Of a stretch of DNA of 38,757 nucleotides, positions 1 through 7,709 are shown piece by piece. Both the position numbers and the translations under genes were made by a program. The stretch covers positions 1 to 38,757 of the forward strand of contig CAYRDI010000016.1 of NCBI GenBank assembly GCA_964423095.1. The letters are read 5' to 3'. The stretch comes from Micavibrio_A sp964423095. GTDB lineage: Bacteria; Pseudomonadota; Alphaproteobacteria; Micavibrionales; Micavibrionaceae. Numbering within the stretch: the stretch's first letter is position 1; each line of letters starts with the position of its first letter. The notes beneath the pieces were generated by a model that did no database searches, was not told where the DNA came from, and worked only from the letters and a program-made list of their open reading frames with translations.

Positions 1-1
1 G

Positions 2-316
2 CCTATCGTAAAAGCCGGCGGCGGTATGTGGCTTGGTCAATCAGACAATGTGGGTGGTGCAACGGCTACGGCTGCCAACACGCTTGATGCGAACCGTGCT
101 TATCTCGCTCTGAACGGTTCTACCATTGCAATGGCTGCAAACTCGGGTGCTCTCTCCGCTATTACGGCGGCCCAGATTGACCGTAAACTGGATGACGGTA
201 TTGCCAACACCGGTACGGTTCAAGCCCTGTGCAGTGCGTGGAACACGGCCAACGTGGTTTATGACGAAGACAACAAGGCCACAACGTGCGCTATCTATGC
301 ACGGATCCAGAACTAA
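2..316 (+). CDS. Pilin-like protein, C-terminal part (5' end outside window)
   Basis: The reading frame is open from the left edge, so only the last 104 codons are visible and the first in-window ATG at 26 need not be the start. The segment has the look of the globular C-terminal part of a type IV pilin or type II secretion pseudopilin: small polar residues, then an IDRKLDDG-IANTGTVQA stretch of the kind many pseudopilins carry, then a likely Cys pair (residues near LCSAW and TTCAIY) that could form the terminal disulfide loop. The hydrophobic prepilin N-terminus would lie upstream and cannot be checked. A strong terminator follows 24 nt after the stop, so this is the last gene of its transcript. 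The family assignment is by pattern only and moderately uncertain. Confidence 0.5.
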   Translation, partial: PIVKAGGGMWLGQSDNVGGATATAANTLDANRAYLALNGSTIAMAANSGALSAITAAQIDRKLDDGIANTGTVQALCSAWNTANVVYDEDNKATTCAIYARIQN

Positions 317-340
317 TTCTTCGATCTTTCGAATACAAAA

Positions 341-367
341 GACCCCGGTTTTCCGGGGTCTTTTTTT
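341..367 (+). terminator. Intrinsic terminator after pilin-like gene
   Basis: An 8-bp perfect GC-rich stem, GACCCCGG / CCGGGGTC, with a TTTT loop is followed at once by seven T. It lies 24 nt after the stop of the left-edge gene. Confidence 0.9.
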
Positions 368-368
368 G

Positions 369-432
369 TTATCCTGAGGGACTTTTGGCGACGAAGAATA
401 CTATGGGTTTCTTCGCTTCGCTCAGAATGATG
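369..432. repeat. Dispersed palindromic repeat (family B-like copy) downstream of leuB
   Basis: The outer ends are imperfectly complementary: a TTATCCTGAGG end and a CTCAGAATGATG end, with an internal CGAAGAA...TTCTTCG pair. This is the layout of the common bacterial intergenic palindrome with GTCATCCTGAG and CTCAGAATGAC ends. It fills the space between the terminator of the upstream gene and the leuB stop. Better-preserved relatives are seen at 27475-27559 and 35794-35899. Confidence 0.5.
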
Positions 433-441
433 CCGTAAAAA

Positions 442-1551
442 CTACGCCGCCTTCGCCAACGCCTTCTCCATCGCGCCGATCAATGCATCGCCCATGGCAT
501 CCGTGCTCACATTCGTGCAACCATCGGCCATGATGTCCGGCGTGCGGATACCGGCTTTTAATACGTCCTGCACGGCGGTTTCGATTTTATCGGCGGCATC
601 CCCGCAATTCAAAGAATAGCGCAACGCCATCGAAAAGCTGAGAAGGGTGGCGAGCGGGTTGGCCTTGCCCATCCCCGCAATATCGGGGGCGGAGCCGTGC
701 ACGGGTTCATACAAACCCGGCTTTCCCGGATCGCCAAGGGAGGCGGAAGGGAGCATGCCGAGCGACCCCGTGAGCATCGCGGCCTCGTCCGACAAAATAT
801 CGCCGAACAAATTGTCCGTGACGATCACATCGAACTGCCGCGGATTGCGAAGAAGCTGCATGGCGCAGTTATCGGCATACATGTGTTCGAGCGTCACATC
901 CGAAAATTCGGCCTTATGCAGCGCGGTCATCTCTTCGCGCCACAGCTTGCCGCTTTCCATCACATTCGCTTTTTCGCAACTTGTCACCTTGTTCCCGCGT
1001 TTTCTGGCAAGCTCGAACGCCACACGGCCCACGCGTTTTATTTCGTGTGTGGTATAAACTTGTGTGTTCACGCCGCGGCGTTCACCGTTGCCGAGATCTT
1101 CGATCCCGCGCGGCTCACCAAAATAAACACCGCCTGTAAGCTCGCGGACGATCAGAATGTCCAGCCCCTTGACGATTTCCGTTTTCAAGGTCGAGGCGTC
1201 TGCCAGCGCATCGAAGACGAGGGCGGGGCGGAGGTTGGCGAACAACCCCAGCTCTTTTCGGGCACGGAGCAATCCGGCTTCGGGACGCAAGGTGTAATCC
1301 ACCCCGTCCCATTTGGGCCCACCGACGGACCCCATGATAACGGCGTCGGACTTGCGGCATTTTTCCAGCGTTTCATCGGCGAAGGGGACGCCATACGCGT
1401 CATACGCGGCACCGCCGATTTGATCTTCGGCAATGTCAAAGGACATCCCGCCTTTACGTTCCAGCCAGCCGATGACTTTACGCACCTCCGCCATCACTTC
1501 GGGGCCGATGCCATCGCCGGGTAAGATAACGATTTTGTGGTTCTTGTTCAT
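442..1551 (-). CDS. leuB: 3-isopropylmalate dehydrogenase
   Basis: LeuB oxidises and decarboxylates 3-isopropylmalate to 2-ketoisocaproate with NAD+, the third step of leucine synthesis. The 369-aa product fits the family length. It begins with the typical ILPGDGIGPEV strand and carries the substrate-binding RxxxxLGLFANLRP segment, the VRELTGGVYFGEPRG loop, the metal-binding VTDNLFGDILSDEAA motif and the NAD-binding LYEPVHGSAPDIAG motif. I chose the ATG at 1551, one base after the leuD stop, because a longer in-frame start at 1590 would extend back into leuD and add residues before the conserved N-terminus. It is last in the leuC-leuD-leuB set and is followed by a palindromic repeat. Confidence 0.96.
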   Translation of the reverse strand: MNKNHKIVILPGDGIGPEVMAEVRKVIGWLERKGGMSFDIAEDQIGGAAYDAYGVPFADETLEKCRKSDAVIMGSVGGPKWDGVDYTLRPEAGLLRARKELGLFANLRPALVFDALADASTLKTEIVKGLDILIVRELTGGVYFGEPRGIEDLGNGERRGVNTQVYTTHEIKRVGRVAFELARKRGNKVTSCEKANVMESGKLWREEMTALHKAEFSDVTLEHMYADNCAMQLLRNPRQFDVIVTDNLFGDILSDEAAMLTGSLGMLPSASLGDPGKPGLYEPVHGSAPDIAGMGKANPLATLLSFSMALRYSLNCGDAADKIETAVQDVLKAGIRTPDIMADGCTNVSTDAMGDALIGAMEKALAKAA

Positions 1552-1552
1552 A

Positions 1553-2158
1553 CTACATCCATGGTTTTTCAATCTGGCGTTTGCTTTCAAAATCCTTGAT
1601 CTGCAGGGCTTTGACTTCGGTCAGGCCAATATCGTCGAGCCCATGAAGCAGGCAGTGTTTGCGAAAAGGATCGATCTCGAACGAAAACGAAAATTTATTC
1701 CCGCGTGTGACCGTTTGTTTTTCAAGGTCGATTTCAAGCGGCACGCCGGGGTTTTCTTCGGCTTCCTTCATCAAGGCTTCCACTTGATCCTTGGGCAGGA
1801 TAACGGGGAGGATGCCGTTTTTAAATGAATTGTTGAAAAAAATATCGGCAAAACTTTCGGCGATCACGCAACGGATGCCCATATCCAGAATGGCCCATGG
1901 CGCGTGTTCGCGCGATGACCCGCATCCGAAATTTTCACCAGCGATCAAAATGGGGGCCCCACGATAGGCGGGCCGGTTTAAAACGAAATCCGCCTTTTCC
2001 GATCCGTCTTCGTTGTATCGAATGTCATTGAACGCATGGATTCCGAGGCCCGCGCGTTTGATGGTTTTCAAAAACTGTTTGGGGATGATGATGTCGGTAT
2101 CGACATTGATCATGCGCAACGGGGCGGCGGTGCCGCTGAGTTTGACGAATTTTTCCAT
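1553..2158 (-). CDS. leuD: 3-isopropylmalate dehydratase small subunit
   Basis: LeuD is the swivel-domain subunit that pairs with LeuC to isomerise 2-isopropylmalate to 3-isopropylmalate. The 201-aa product has the usual family length. It starts MEKFVKLSGTAAPL and shows NVDTDIIIPKQFL, then the NFGCGSSREHAPWA active-site loop and later the SFADIFFNNSFKNGILP segment. The ATG at 2158 was chosen because the open frame upstream encodes nothing family-like and overlaps the HD gene. Spacing is 13 nt from the HD gene stop and 1 nt to leuB, so the three are very likely cotranscribed. Confidence 0.96.
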   Translation of the reverse strand: MEKFVKLSGTAAPLRMINVDTDIIIPKQFLKTIKRAGLGIHAFNDIRYNEDGSEKADFVLNRPAYRGAPILIAGENFGCGSSREHAPWAILDMGIRCVIAESFADIFFNNSFKNGILPVILPKDQVEALMKEAEENPGVPLEIDLEKQTVTRGNKFSFSFEIDPFRKHCLLHGLDDIGLTEVKALQIKDFESKRQIEKPWM

Positions 2159-2171
2159 GAAAGGAAAATAA

Positions 2172-2891
2172 TCAGTATTTCGGGTGGTTGTCCAGCACTT
2201 GGCCGGGGGCTGGCGTATTTTTGTGCAGCGATTCGAACAAATCCAGATAGTCTGGATTGTAATGAGATGCAAATTTCGCCGGATTTTCCCTCAATTTTGC
2301 TATGGCGGCGATCACATTGTTTTCAGTCGTCTTTAACTGTCCGGCAACGGTATCGACAGTGCGGACAACGTCTAAAAGCACGCCGTTCGTAAGGGAGGAT
2401 GGCCTGTGATGGTTGATCTGTAGATAGGAAATAATGTTAAGGCGCGCTTGATCGTCGGCCATTAAGGTTGCGTAAGTCTGCCCCAGATCGTCAATAATCT
2501 TGTCCAATACCTCCGGCCCGCGCATAGTATGTTCCGCCCGTGTTTCGCTTTCAAACGCGGGGCGTGACGATTTGTCCGGTTTTTTTTCTGTAAAAATCCA
2601 CAGGCCGACTTGTAAGGGATGCATTTTTCCGATGTCGTGAAGTTCGGCGTCTTCGCCGCGCGCTCTGGCAATCTCCGGCGACCAGCCTAATGCCAAAAGC
2701 ATGCGCTCCGTTTGTGCGCCCACGAATTTGCAATGATCCTTGATATACGTGCGAAAGGATGGATCATGCCGTTCTTCCATCATCTCATAGGCGTGTGCGC
2801 GAATTTTGGCGTGAAGATCGTTGTTCCAGAAAAGCCTTTCGGCAGCGAGGCGTTCTAAATTCACGTCACGGATGTTGAACTGGAGCGTCAT
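2172..2891 (-). CDS. HD-domain phosphohydrolase
   Basis: This 239-aa protein carries the signature of HD metal-dependent phosphohydrolases: an upstream His (DHCKFVG region, about residue 53), AELHDIGKMHPL near residues 82-93 with the metal-binding HD pair, EHTMRGPEVLDKII near 120-133, and NHHRPSS near 160. The HDIGK and later NHHRP spacing recalls the HD-GYP branch, but the GYP triad itself is not present, so activity on cyclic di-GMP cannot be claimed. No signal peptide, membrane segment or sensor domain is seen, so it should be cytosolic. It sits between leuC and leuD, a place where leucine genes are usually adjacent. An exact TTAA-N7-TTAA motif lies 24-38 nt upstream of its ATG. Confidence 0.8.
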   Translation of the reverse strand: MTLQFNIRDVNLERLAAERLFWNNDLHAKIRAHAYEMMEERHDPSFRTYIKDHCKFVGAQTERMLLALGWSPEIARARGEDAELHDIGKMHPLQVGLWIFTEKKPDKSSRPAFESETRAEHTMRGPEVLDKIIDDLGQTYATLMADDQARLNIISYLQINHHRPSSLTNGVLLDVVRTVDTVAGQLKTTENNVIAAIAKLRENPAKFASHYNPDYLDLFESLHKNTPAPGQVLDNHPKY

Positions 2892-2914
2892 GGAACCAAG
2901 GTAGCTTTTAAAAA

Positions 2915-2929
2915 TTAAACATTTCTTAA
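2915..2929 (-). promoter_or_regulatory. CtrA-type TTAA-N7-TTAA motif upstream of HD gene
   Basis: Two TTAA half sites separated by exactly 7 nt match the consensus for the alphaproteobacterial cell-cycle regulator CtrA. The motif lies in the 144-nt gap between the HD gene and the preceding gene. AT-rich surroundings make chance matches possible. Confidence 0.4.
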
Positions 2930-3035
2930 CTGGTCTCTCGTTTAGGCCAAGCTACCGCAAAAGTCCATTAAAAAGTCCTTGAATCAGCGTTTGTTGATGT
3001 GTAGGTCTTCGTTTTGAAGGTGTTTGTTTCGCGTA

Positions 3036-3872
3036 TCACAGGCGGAGGGCCAGACAATCGCTTTTAAATGCAGTCATATCGCTGTTTTCGGCATTGATTG
3101 CACTTTCTTTTACAACATCGCACCAGCGTTGAAAATCTTCCGGCATGGCATTCAGGCGATCCCAAAGAGTCCTGATTTTTAAATGTTCAATGTTTTTTTG
3201 AACAATAGGGTCTTTTGGATTCAGGGTTTTCAAAATATCGTTGCAAGCAGAAGGAACGGTTTTTAACGCAAAGAAAGGGTCTGATTGAACCTGATAGGCC
3301 TCTTCTGTCAGAAGATCGTTGGAATACAATCTGTCGTCACGTGCTATGCACACATCGTATTGGTAAGAAGCTGCCATAATTGAACCGACCGATATATAGT
3401 CCTGCGGTGAAACACGCATCATCAATTTTGAAACTTCAAAGACGTTGTTGTCTTCTAATGGCGGGCCGTTCTCGACGGGAACGTAAAAAAAGAACCCGTA
3501 TAATTCTTTATCCAGCGCATAGTCCAAAAGGGCTCTGGCTGTTTTCCGACCAAAAATTCCGTCGGCGATGATTTCCGGTTGTTCCGTATGGCCAGTGAAT
3601 ACACGTCTTTGCTCCAGAAGGGATTGAATTAATTTTGTCTGGGCCATGATATCGGGCGCGTAGAGTGTGGCCGAAAGGTCATCGTTCGCATGATTGCGCA
3701 AAAGGGAACCGAGCCAGTCTACATTGGTGACAAAGGCGTTTTCTATATCGGCTTCTGTTGAGGCGGCTGCGTCGGGGGACGATTGGGCGAAGGCCGGCTC
3801 AGGATGAGCACCAGCGGCCGTTGCAAATAGAACCACGGTGGAAGCAGTTTTTAGAAACCCGGAAACACGCAT
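3036..3872 (-). CDS. Secreted protein of unknown function with a possible peptidoglycan-binding-like motif
   Basis: The 278-aa product starts with a clear export signal: MRVSG, a hydrophobic run FLKTASTVVLFATAAG, and a likely cleavage after AFA near residue 29. The ATG at 3872 is preceded by GAGAGGG at good distance, while the 16 upstream in-frame codons have no such site. Around residues 95-110 there is DGIFGRKTARALLDYAL, which resembles the DGxFGxxTxxAL core of PG_binding_1 domains. Several Cys in the C-terminal half could form periplasmic disulfides. The gene is more AT-rich than leuC and leuD and is placed between leuC and the HD gene. I do not recognise a family beyond the short motif, so function is open. 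Confidence 0.65.
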   Translation of the reverse strand: MRVSGFLKTASTVVLFATAAGAHPEPAFAQSSPDAAASTEADIENAFVTNVDWLGSLLRNHANDDLSATLYAPDIMAQTKLIQSLLEQRRVFTGHTEQPEIIADGIFGRKTARALLDYALDKELYGFFFYVPVENGPPLEDNNVFEVSKLMMRVSPQDYISVGSIMAASYQYDVCIARDDRLYSNDLLTEEAYQVQSDPFFALKTVPSACNDILKTLNPKDPIVQKNIEHLKIRTLWDRLNAMPEDFQRWCDVVKESAINAENSDMTAFKSDCLALRL

Positions 3873-3934
3873 CGTTACCCTCTCGATGCATGTTTTGCAT
3901 AACGCCTTCTGCTGTGTCAATATTTATGTGTAGC

Positions 3935-5347
3935 CTACAGATCCCGCACATCCGTCAAATGGCCCGTAATGGCGGCGGCGGCGGCCATGGCGGGTGACAT
4001 CAAATGCGTGCGTCCACCGCGGCCCTGACGGCCTTCGAAATTGCGGTTGGAGGTAGAGGCGCACCGTTCCCCGGGTTGCAGACGGTCGGCATTCATGGCC
4101 AGACACATGGAACATCCGGCCTCGCGCCAATCGAACCCGGCGGCTTTGAGGATGTCCGCGATGCCTTCTTCTTCGGCCATTTGTTTGACGAGTCCGGAAC
4201 CGGGAACGACCATGGCATAAACGCTGCTCGCAACTTTCTTGTTGCCAACCACTTTGGCCACTTCACGCAAATCTTCGATCCGCGCATTGGTACAGGACCC
4301 AATAAATACTTTGTCGATTTTAATGTCGGTGAGCCTCGTTCCCGCTTTTAATCCCATGTAATCCAGCATGCGTTCGACGGAGGCCTTTTTCCCTTCGTCC
4401 TTGAAATCATCGGGGGACGGAACGGTGCCGGTAATGGGCATCACATCTTCGGGCGTGGTGCCCCATGTAACCGTGGGGGCAATGTCTTGCGCGCGGATAT
4501 TCACTTCGCGGTCATAGGTTGCGCCATCATCTCCGGGCAATGTTTTCCAGTACGCAACGGCTTTGTCCCACAATTCGCCCGAAGGTGCCATAGGGCGGCC
4601 CTTGATATAACGGAACGTCGTTTCATCGGGCGCGACCATGCCCGCGCGCGCGCCGCCTTCGATCGACATATTGCACATCGTCATGCGGCCTTCCATAGAC
4701 AGGGCGCGAACGGCTTCGCCGGCATATTCGATCACGTATCCAGTGCCGCCCGCCGTGCCGATCTGGCCGATGATGTGCAGGATCATATCCTTGGCGGTGA
4801 CGCCGGGGCCGAGTTGACCATCCACCGTAATACGCATGGATTTTGCGGGTTTTTGAATGAGTGTTTGTGTGGCCAGCACATGCTCCACCTCGCTGGTGCC
4901 GATCCCGAAGGCGAGGGAGCCAAACGCCCCGTGTGTTGATGTATGACTATCGCCGCAGACAATCGTCATGCCGGGCAAGGTGAAACCCTGTTCGGGACCA
5001 ATCACATGGACAATCCCCTGACGTTTGTCATGAATGTCGAACAGGCGCACGCCGAACTCTTTGCAGTTATCGGTGAGGGTGGCGAGCTGCAAACGGCTGT
5101 CCGGATCTTCGGCGGGTTTGGAACGGTCACCCGTGGTGACATTGTGATCGACCACGGCCAGTGTGGCATCGGGGCGGCGAACGGAACGTCCGGCCACGCG
5201 CAACCCTTCAAACGCCTGCGGTGATGTAACCTCATGAACCAGATGCCGGTCGATATAGATCAGACACGTTCCGTCCTCGGAGCGCTCGACAATATGGTCA
5301 TCCCATATTTTCTGGAACAGGGTGCGTGGTGCGGCCGTAGCAGACAT
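3935..5347 (-). CDS. leuC: 3-isopropylmalate dehydratase large subunit
   Basis: LeuC is the catalytic, [4Fe-4S]-bearing subunit of isopropylmalate isomerase and works with LeuD. The 470-aa length is standard. Seen in order: TLFQKIWDDHIV at the N-terminus, DRHLVHEVTSPQAF, IVCGDSHTSTHGAFG with one cluster-region Cys, FIGSCTNARIEDL, and AGCSMCLAMNADRL, which supply the cluster Cys residues, and SNRNFEGRQGRGGRTHL near the end. The ATG at 5347 has AGAGGATG upstream. It is the first leucine gene of the minus-strand run; the next gene starts 62 nt after its stop. The 3' end encodes a variable tail ending DVRDL. Confidence 0.97.
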   Translation of the reverse strand: MSATAAPRTLFQKIWDDHIVERSEDGTCLIYIDRHLVHEVTSPQAFEGLRVAGRSVRRPDATLAVVDHNVTTGDRSKPAEDPDSRLQLATLTDNCKEFGVRLFDIHDKRQGIVHVIGPEQGFTLPGMTIVCGDSHTSTHGAFGSLAFGIGTSEVEHVLATQTLIQKPAKSMRITVDGQLGPGVTAKDMILHIIGQIGTAGGTGYVIEYAGEAVRALSMEGRMTMCNMSIEGGARAGMVAPDETTFRYIKGRPMAPSGELWDKAVAYWKTLPGDDGATYDREVNIRAQDIAPTVTWGTTPEDVMPITGTVPSPDDFKDEGKKASVERMLDYMGLKAGTRLTDIKIDKVFIGSCTNARIEDLREVAKVVGNKKVASSVYAMVVPGSGLVKQMAEEEGIADILKAAGFDWREAGCSMCLAMNADRLQPGERCASTSNRNFEGRQGRGGRTHLMSPAMAAAAAITGHLTDVRDL

Positions 5348-5422
5348 TTCTTCATCCTCTTTAGCCCTACTTTATAGCGGCTATGGATCAAAAGAATCAA
5401 GGCGTTCGGGGACAGGAAAGGA

Positions 5423-6133
5423 TCAGAATCCCATATGTTCCGCCAGCGTGCGCAGGGGCTCCCTGACATCGTCGAACATAATCACAAATTCGAAGGCGAC
5501 CATAAAGGCCAGGGCATAAAAAGCCCCTTTGTATTTGGCCTCGAATTGTTCCAGTCCGCGAACCAGATGGCCGATGGCGGGCAGGGCGGTCATCCGTAAC
5601 ACGGCACAAACGCCCATACCGACAATCAACCCTGCAAGAATGTCAGAGGCATAATGGTATCCCGCATAAACGCGCGGGGCGCAAACGACAACGGTGCTCC
5701 AGAAGAAGGCGAGCAGCCCGACCCAGCGATTGTAAATAAACAACGCCGACGAAAGACCATAAACCAGCGCGGCATGGTCGCTGGGAAAAGAGCTCCAGTT
5801 TTCCAGCATGTCCTTATTCACCCCATAAGGGGCCTTATACACATCCGCCATTGCCGGCGTATGCATGGGGCGGGGGCGTTCGGAAACGAAGTTCTGGATC
5901 GTTCGGCTGGTAATAAACGACATGGTGCCGGCGATGGCGGCGAGCAGCGTGTATTGCCGTGCCTGTTCCCGGTCTTTTTCTCTGAACCAAAGGAACCAGA
6001 GAATGGCAAAAAGCGGCAGGGTCTTATAGGACGGCCGCGCAAGCATATTCACAAAAAACCGGTCGAAAACCTCCGATTTATGTGAAAAGAGAGCGCAGAA
6101 CTGTAAAATCGGCCGATCAAATTTTTCAAGCAT
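5423..6133 (-). CDS. PAP2-family membrane phosphatase
   Basis: This 236-aa protein has the phosphatidic acid phosphatase type 2 signature: SERPRP near residues 84-89, SSFPSDHAA near 114-122 with the catalytic His, and RVYAGYHYASDILAG near 154-168 with the second His and Asp. Several hydrophobic segments (about 38-50, 63-76, 125-150 and 166-184) predict a multi-pass inner membrane protein with the active site at the periplasmic face. Members dephosphorylate lipid phosphates such as undecaprenyl pyrophosphate or phosphatidic acid; the substrate here cannot be told. The Lys usual in the first PAP2 motif is not obvious, with Arg77 nearby instead. It lies 75 nt before leuC and may be cotranscribed with it. 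Confidence 0.88.
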   Translation of the reverse strand: MLEKFDRPILQFCALFSHKSEVFDRFFVNMLARPSYKTLPLFAILWFLWFREKDREQARQYTLLAAIAGTMSFITSRTIQNFVSERPRPMHTPAMADVYKAPYGVNKDMLENWSSFPSDHAALVYGLSSALFIYNRWVGLLAFFWSTVVVCAPRVYAGYHYASDILAGLIVGMGVCAVLRMTALPAIGHLVRGLEQFEAKYKGAFYALAFMVAFEFVIMFDDVREPLRTLAEHMGF

Positions 6134-6319
6134 GGGGTGTTCTTGGGAAATAAATTTTCAATAATATCGACTGAGACAATATAAATATTATAACAATTCG
6201 TCAAATCAAATATTCGCTAAATTTCTGATTTTTCCATCTTTTTCCTGCAAAAAATCCCAGCTTTAGAACTTTCCTAACCATTGTCACGTTAGACTTGTTG
6301 CAGTGCAGGAGGGCGCACC

Positions 6320-6616
6320 ATGATCATATCCATTCAAAATCACCCGGTTCGGGCCAAGATTGCAATCGCAAAGGGATGTCTGGACGTCGAGTTCCCCGAA
6401 GATCCATCCCATGCTCTGGCGGAGACGGTGGTTATCGACTTGCTGCAACGCAACATCGGTGTTATCGTCGCCAGCAGCTTTCACCCGATCGGGCCTTGGC
6501 CGGAAGGGTTGGACCCCGAAGCGGTGCGTGCCATGACCCAGGCGCGCCTTCATGCAAAGGGTGAGGCCGGACGGATGATTGAATTGTTCGCGCCCTTAAA
6601 AGTTTTGTCGCACTAA
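6320..6616 (+). CDS. Hypothetical protein, 98 aa
   Basis: The start is well supported: AGGAGGG lies 7 nt before the ATG. The product is a small soluble-looking protein with alternating beta-like hydrophobic stretches (MIISIQ, KIAIAKGCLDVEF, VVIDLLQRNIGVIVAS) and a C-terminal helix (PEAVRAMTQARLHAKGEAGRMIEL). I recognise no family. It stands alone on the plus strand between PAP2/leu genes and rplS, both on minus, and is followed 15 nt later by a 36-aa ORF with its own purine-rich ribosome site and then a terminator, so the two small genes form a short transcript. Confidence 0.7.
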   Translation: MIISIQNHPVRAKIAIAKGCLDVEFPEDPSHALAETVVIDLLQRNIGVIVASSFHPIGPWPEGLDPEAVRAMTQARLHAKGEAGRMIELFAPLKVLSH

Positions 6617-6631
6617 GAAAAGAGAGAGAGC

Positions 6632-6742
6632 ATGACAACGGATTTTTCAGTAAAAATAGACAAGAGCGGCAACAAGGTTGTCGAACCTGTCTGTAACGGC
6701 GGCAGCGGTTCCGTCGGCGGGATGACCAGCATCCGCAAATAA
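6632..6742 (+). CDS. Small Gly/Ser-rich peptide with a single Cys, 36 aa
   Basis: This ORF starts at an ATG preceded by an AGAGAGAGAG purine run and ends 25 nt before a strong terminator. The peptide begins MTTDFSVKIDKSGNKVVEP and ends in a tail VCNGGSGSVGGMTSIRK: one Cys, six Gly and four Ser. A charged leader followed by a short Gly/Ser/Cys core is the general look of a ribosomally made, modified peptide precursor, but no maturation enzyme or exporter is nearby. It could equally be a small regulatory protein or a fortuitous frame. The position between the 98-aa gene and the terminator is the main support for it being translated. Confidence 0.5.
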   Translation: MTTDFSVKIDKSGNKVVEPVCNGGSGSVGGMTSIRK

Positions 6743-6767
6743 GGATTTCCTCCAACAAGATTAAAAT

Positions 6768-6801
6768 CGCGGCAAGAAATATTGTTCTTGCCGCGTTTTT
6801 T
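6768..6801. terminator. Bidirectional intrinsic terminator
   Basis: An 11-bp perfect stem CGCGGCAAGAA / TTCTTGCCGCG with a 6-nt loop is followed by TTTTTT on plus. On minus, the stem is followed by a T-rich ATTTTAATC tail, so it can also end the ribosomal transcript after rplS. Confidence 0.88.
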
Positions 6802-6826
6802 GTATTTGTAAAATGGGCGGGCGGAA

Positions 6827-7393
6827 TTAACCGGCGGCACCTTCTTCTTTCGGGGCTGCCGCTGCGGCTGCTTCGGCGGCTTTTGCATCTGCTTTTGCTT
6901 TTGCCTTGGCTTCTTGCTCCGTGCGGGCCTTGGCGGAAGCGGCTTTCTTGGCTTCCTGCTTCTTGGCCGTTTTTTGTGTTTTGGTCAGACCGTCATCTGC
7001 CTGCGCTTCTGTTTCCAGACCGTGACCGGTCGTACGCTCCGTAATACGGGCGGACTTACCGCGACGGTCGCGCAGATAGTAGAGCTTCGCACGACGAACA
7101 TCGCCGCGGCGAACCAACTCGATGGATTCAATAGACGGGGAGAACAGCGGGAACACGCGTTCCACACCTTCACCCAAAGAAATTTTGCGCACCGTAAAGC
7201 TGGCGTTGGCATTGTTTTCGCCGCCGAAACGGGCAATGCAAAGACCTTCATAGGCCTGAACGCGCTCGCGCTCGCCTTCTTTGATCTTGATGTTGACTTT
7301 CAGGGTGTCTCCCACAGAAAAGTGGGGCATTTCTTTGCCGGCGGTCAGTTTTTCAAGCTGACGGGCTTCAAACTTTTGAAGGGTATTTGCCAT
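6827..7393 (-). CDS. rplS: Ribosomal protein L19 with long C-terminal tail
   Basis: L19 sits at the interface of the 30S and 50S subunits. Residues 1-122 match the family: FEARQLEKLTAGKEMPHFSVGDTLKVNIKI, then RVQAYEGLCIAR, the SFTVRKISLGEGVERVFPL segment, SIELVRRGDVRRAKLYYLRDRRGKSARI. The remaining 66 residues are low complexity, almost only Ala, Lys, Glu and Gln; typical L19 is 115-130 aa, so this tail is an add-on. The ATG has TAGGAG 7 nt upstream. A strong hairpin stands just upstream at 7431-7459, and a terminator follows. It is the last gene of the ffh-rpsP-rimM-trmD run. Confidence 0.96.
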   Translation of the reverse strand: MANTLQKFEARQLEKLTAGKEMPHFSVGDTLKVNIKIKEGERERVQAYEGLCIARFGGENNANASFTVRKISLGEGVERVFPLFSPSIESIELVRRGDVRRAKLYYLRDRRGKSARITERTTGHGLETEAQADDGLTKTQKTAKKQEAKKAASAKARTEQEAKAKAKADAKAAEAAAAAAPKEEGAAG

Positions 7394-7430
7394 GACAGGC
7401 TCCTATGTATGTTGTTTTTTGCGTTGTTAG

Positions 7431-7459
7431 TTGCGGGCTTTCTATCTGAAAGCCCGCAA
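7431..7459 (-). promoter_or_regulatory. Hairpin in the leader before rplS
   Basis: A 12-bp perfect inverted repeat, TTGCGGGCTTTC / GAAAGCCCGCAA, with a 5-nt loop lies between the 65-aa ORF and rplS. No T-run follows it in the minus direction, so it is not a plain terminator. A neighbouring TTTTTGCG / CGCAAAAA pair could form a competing stem in the mRNA, and the arrangement could serve attenuation, processing or L19 feedback. Confidence 0.45.
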
Positions 7460-7472
7460 AAACGCAAGGGAT

Positions 7473-7670
7473 TTAAAGCCCTAGCCCTAGCTTTATCTCG
7501 AGTTCACGTTCAAGCCGACGGCAGGCCTGGTCAGCATCCGGGCTACGTCCGGCTTCTTTGGCCCTTTCTTGGGCAGCTGCCAGTCTTTTGGCGGCCAAAC
7601 CCTCTTCGCCGCCATGTACGGCGTGGGATAAACGTTTTCCGATTGCTGTAAAAATTTGCGCCAACTTCAT
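7473..7670 (-). CDS. Hypothetical small basic protein, 65 aa
   Basis: This ORF lies between trmD and rplS. The ATG at 7670 is preceded by AAAGGGG at about 7 nt, a better context than the in-frame start at 7703. The product begins MKLAQIFTAIGKRLSHAV, an amphipathic helix, and continues as a charged Ala/Arg/Glu helix (AAKRLAAAQERAKEA) with a single Cys in QACRRLERELE. No family is recognised. Spacing is 39 nt from trmD and 79 nt to rplS; it is likely cotranscribed with them. Confidence 0.6.
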   Translation of the reverse strand: MKLAQIFTAIGKRLSHAVHGGEEGLAAKRLAAAQERAKEAGRSPDADQACRRLERELEIKLGLGL

Positions 7671-7709
7671 AACTTGCCCCTTTGTGATGATTGAAGGTAG
7701 CACGTTCCG

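Noticed and set aside
697..1524. 275-aa plus-strand open frame over leuB
   Set aside because: Antisense of a well-conserved gene; high GC bias at codon positions gives such long shadows, and the translation is His/Phe-rich with no domain.
7431..7459. Intrinsic terminator before rplS
   Set aside because: Strong stem but no T-run after it in the direction of transcription; kept as a leader hairpin.
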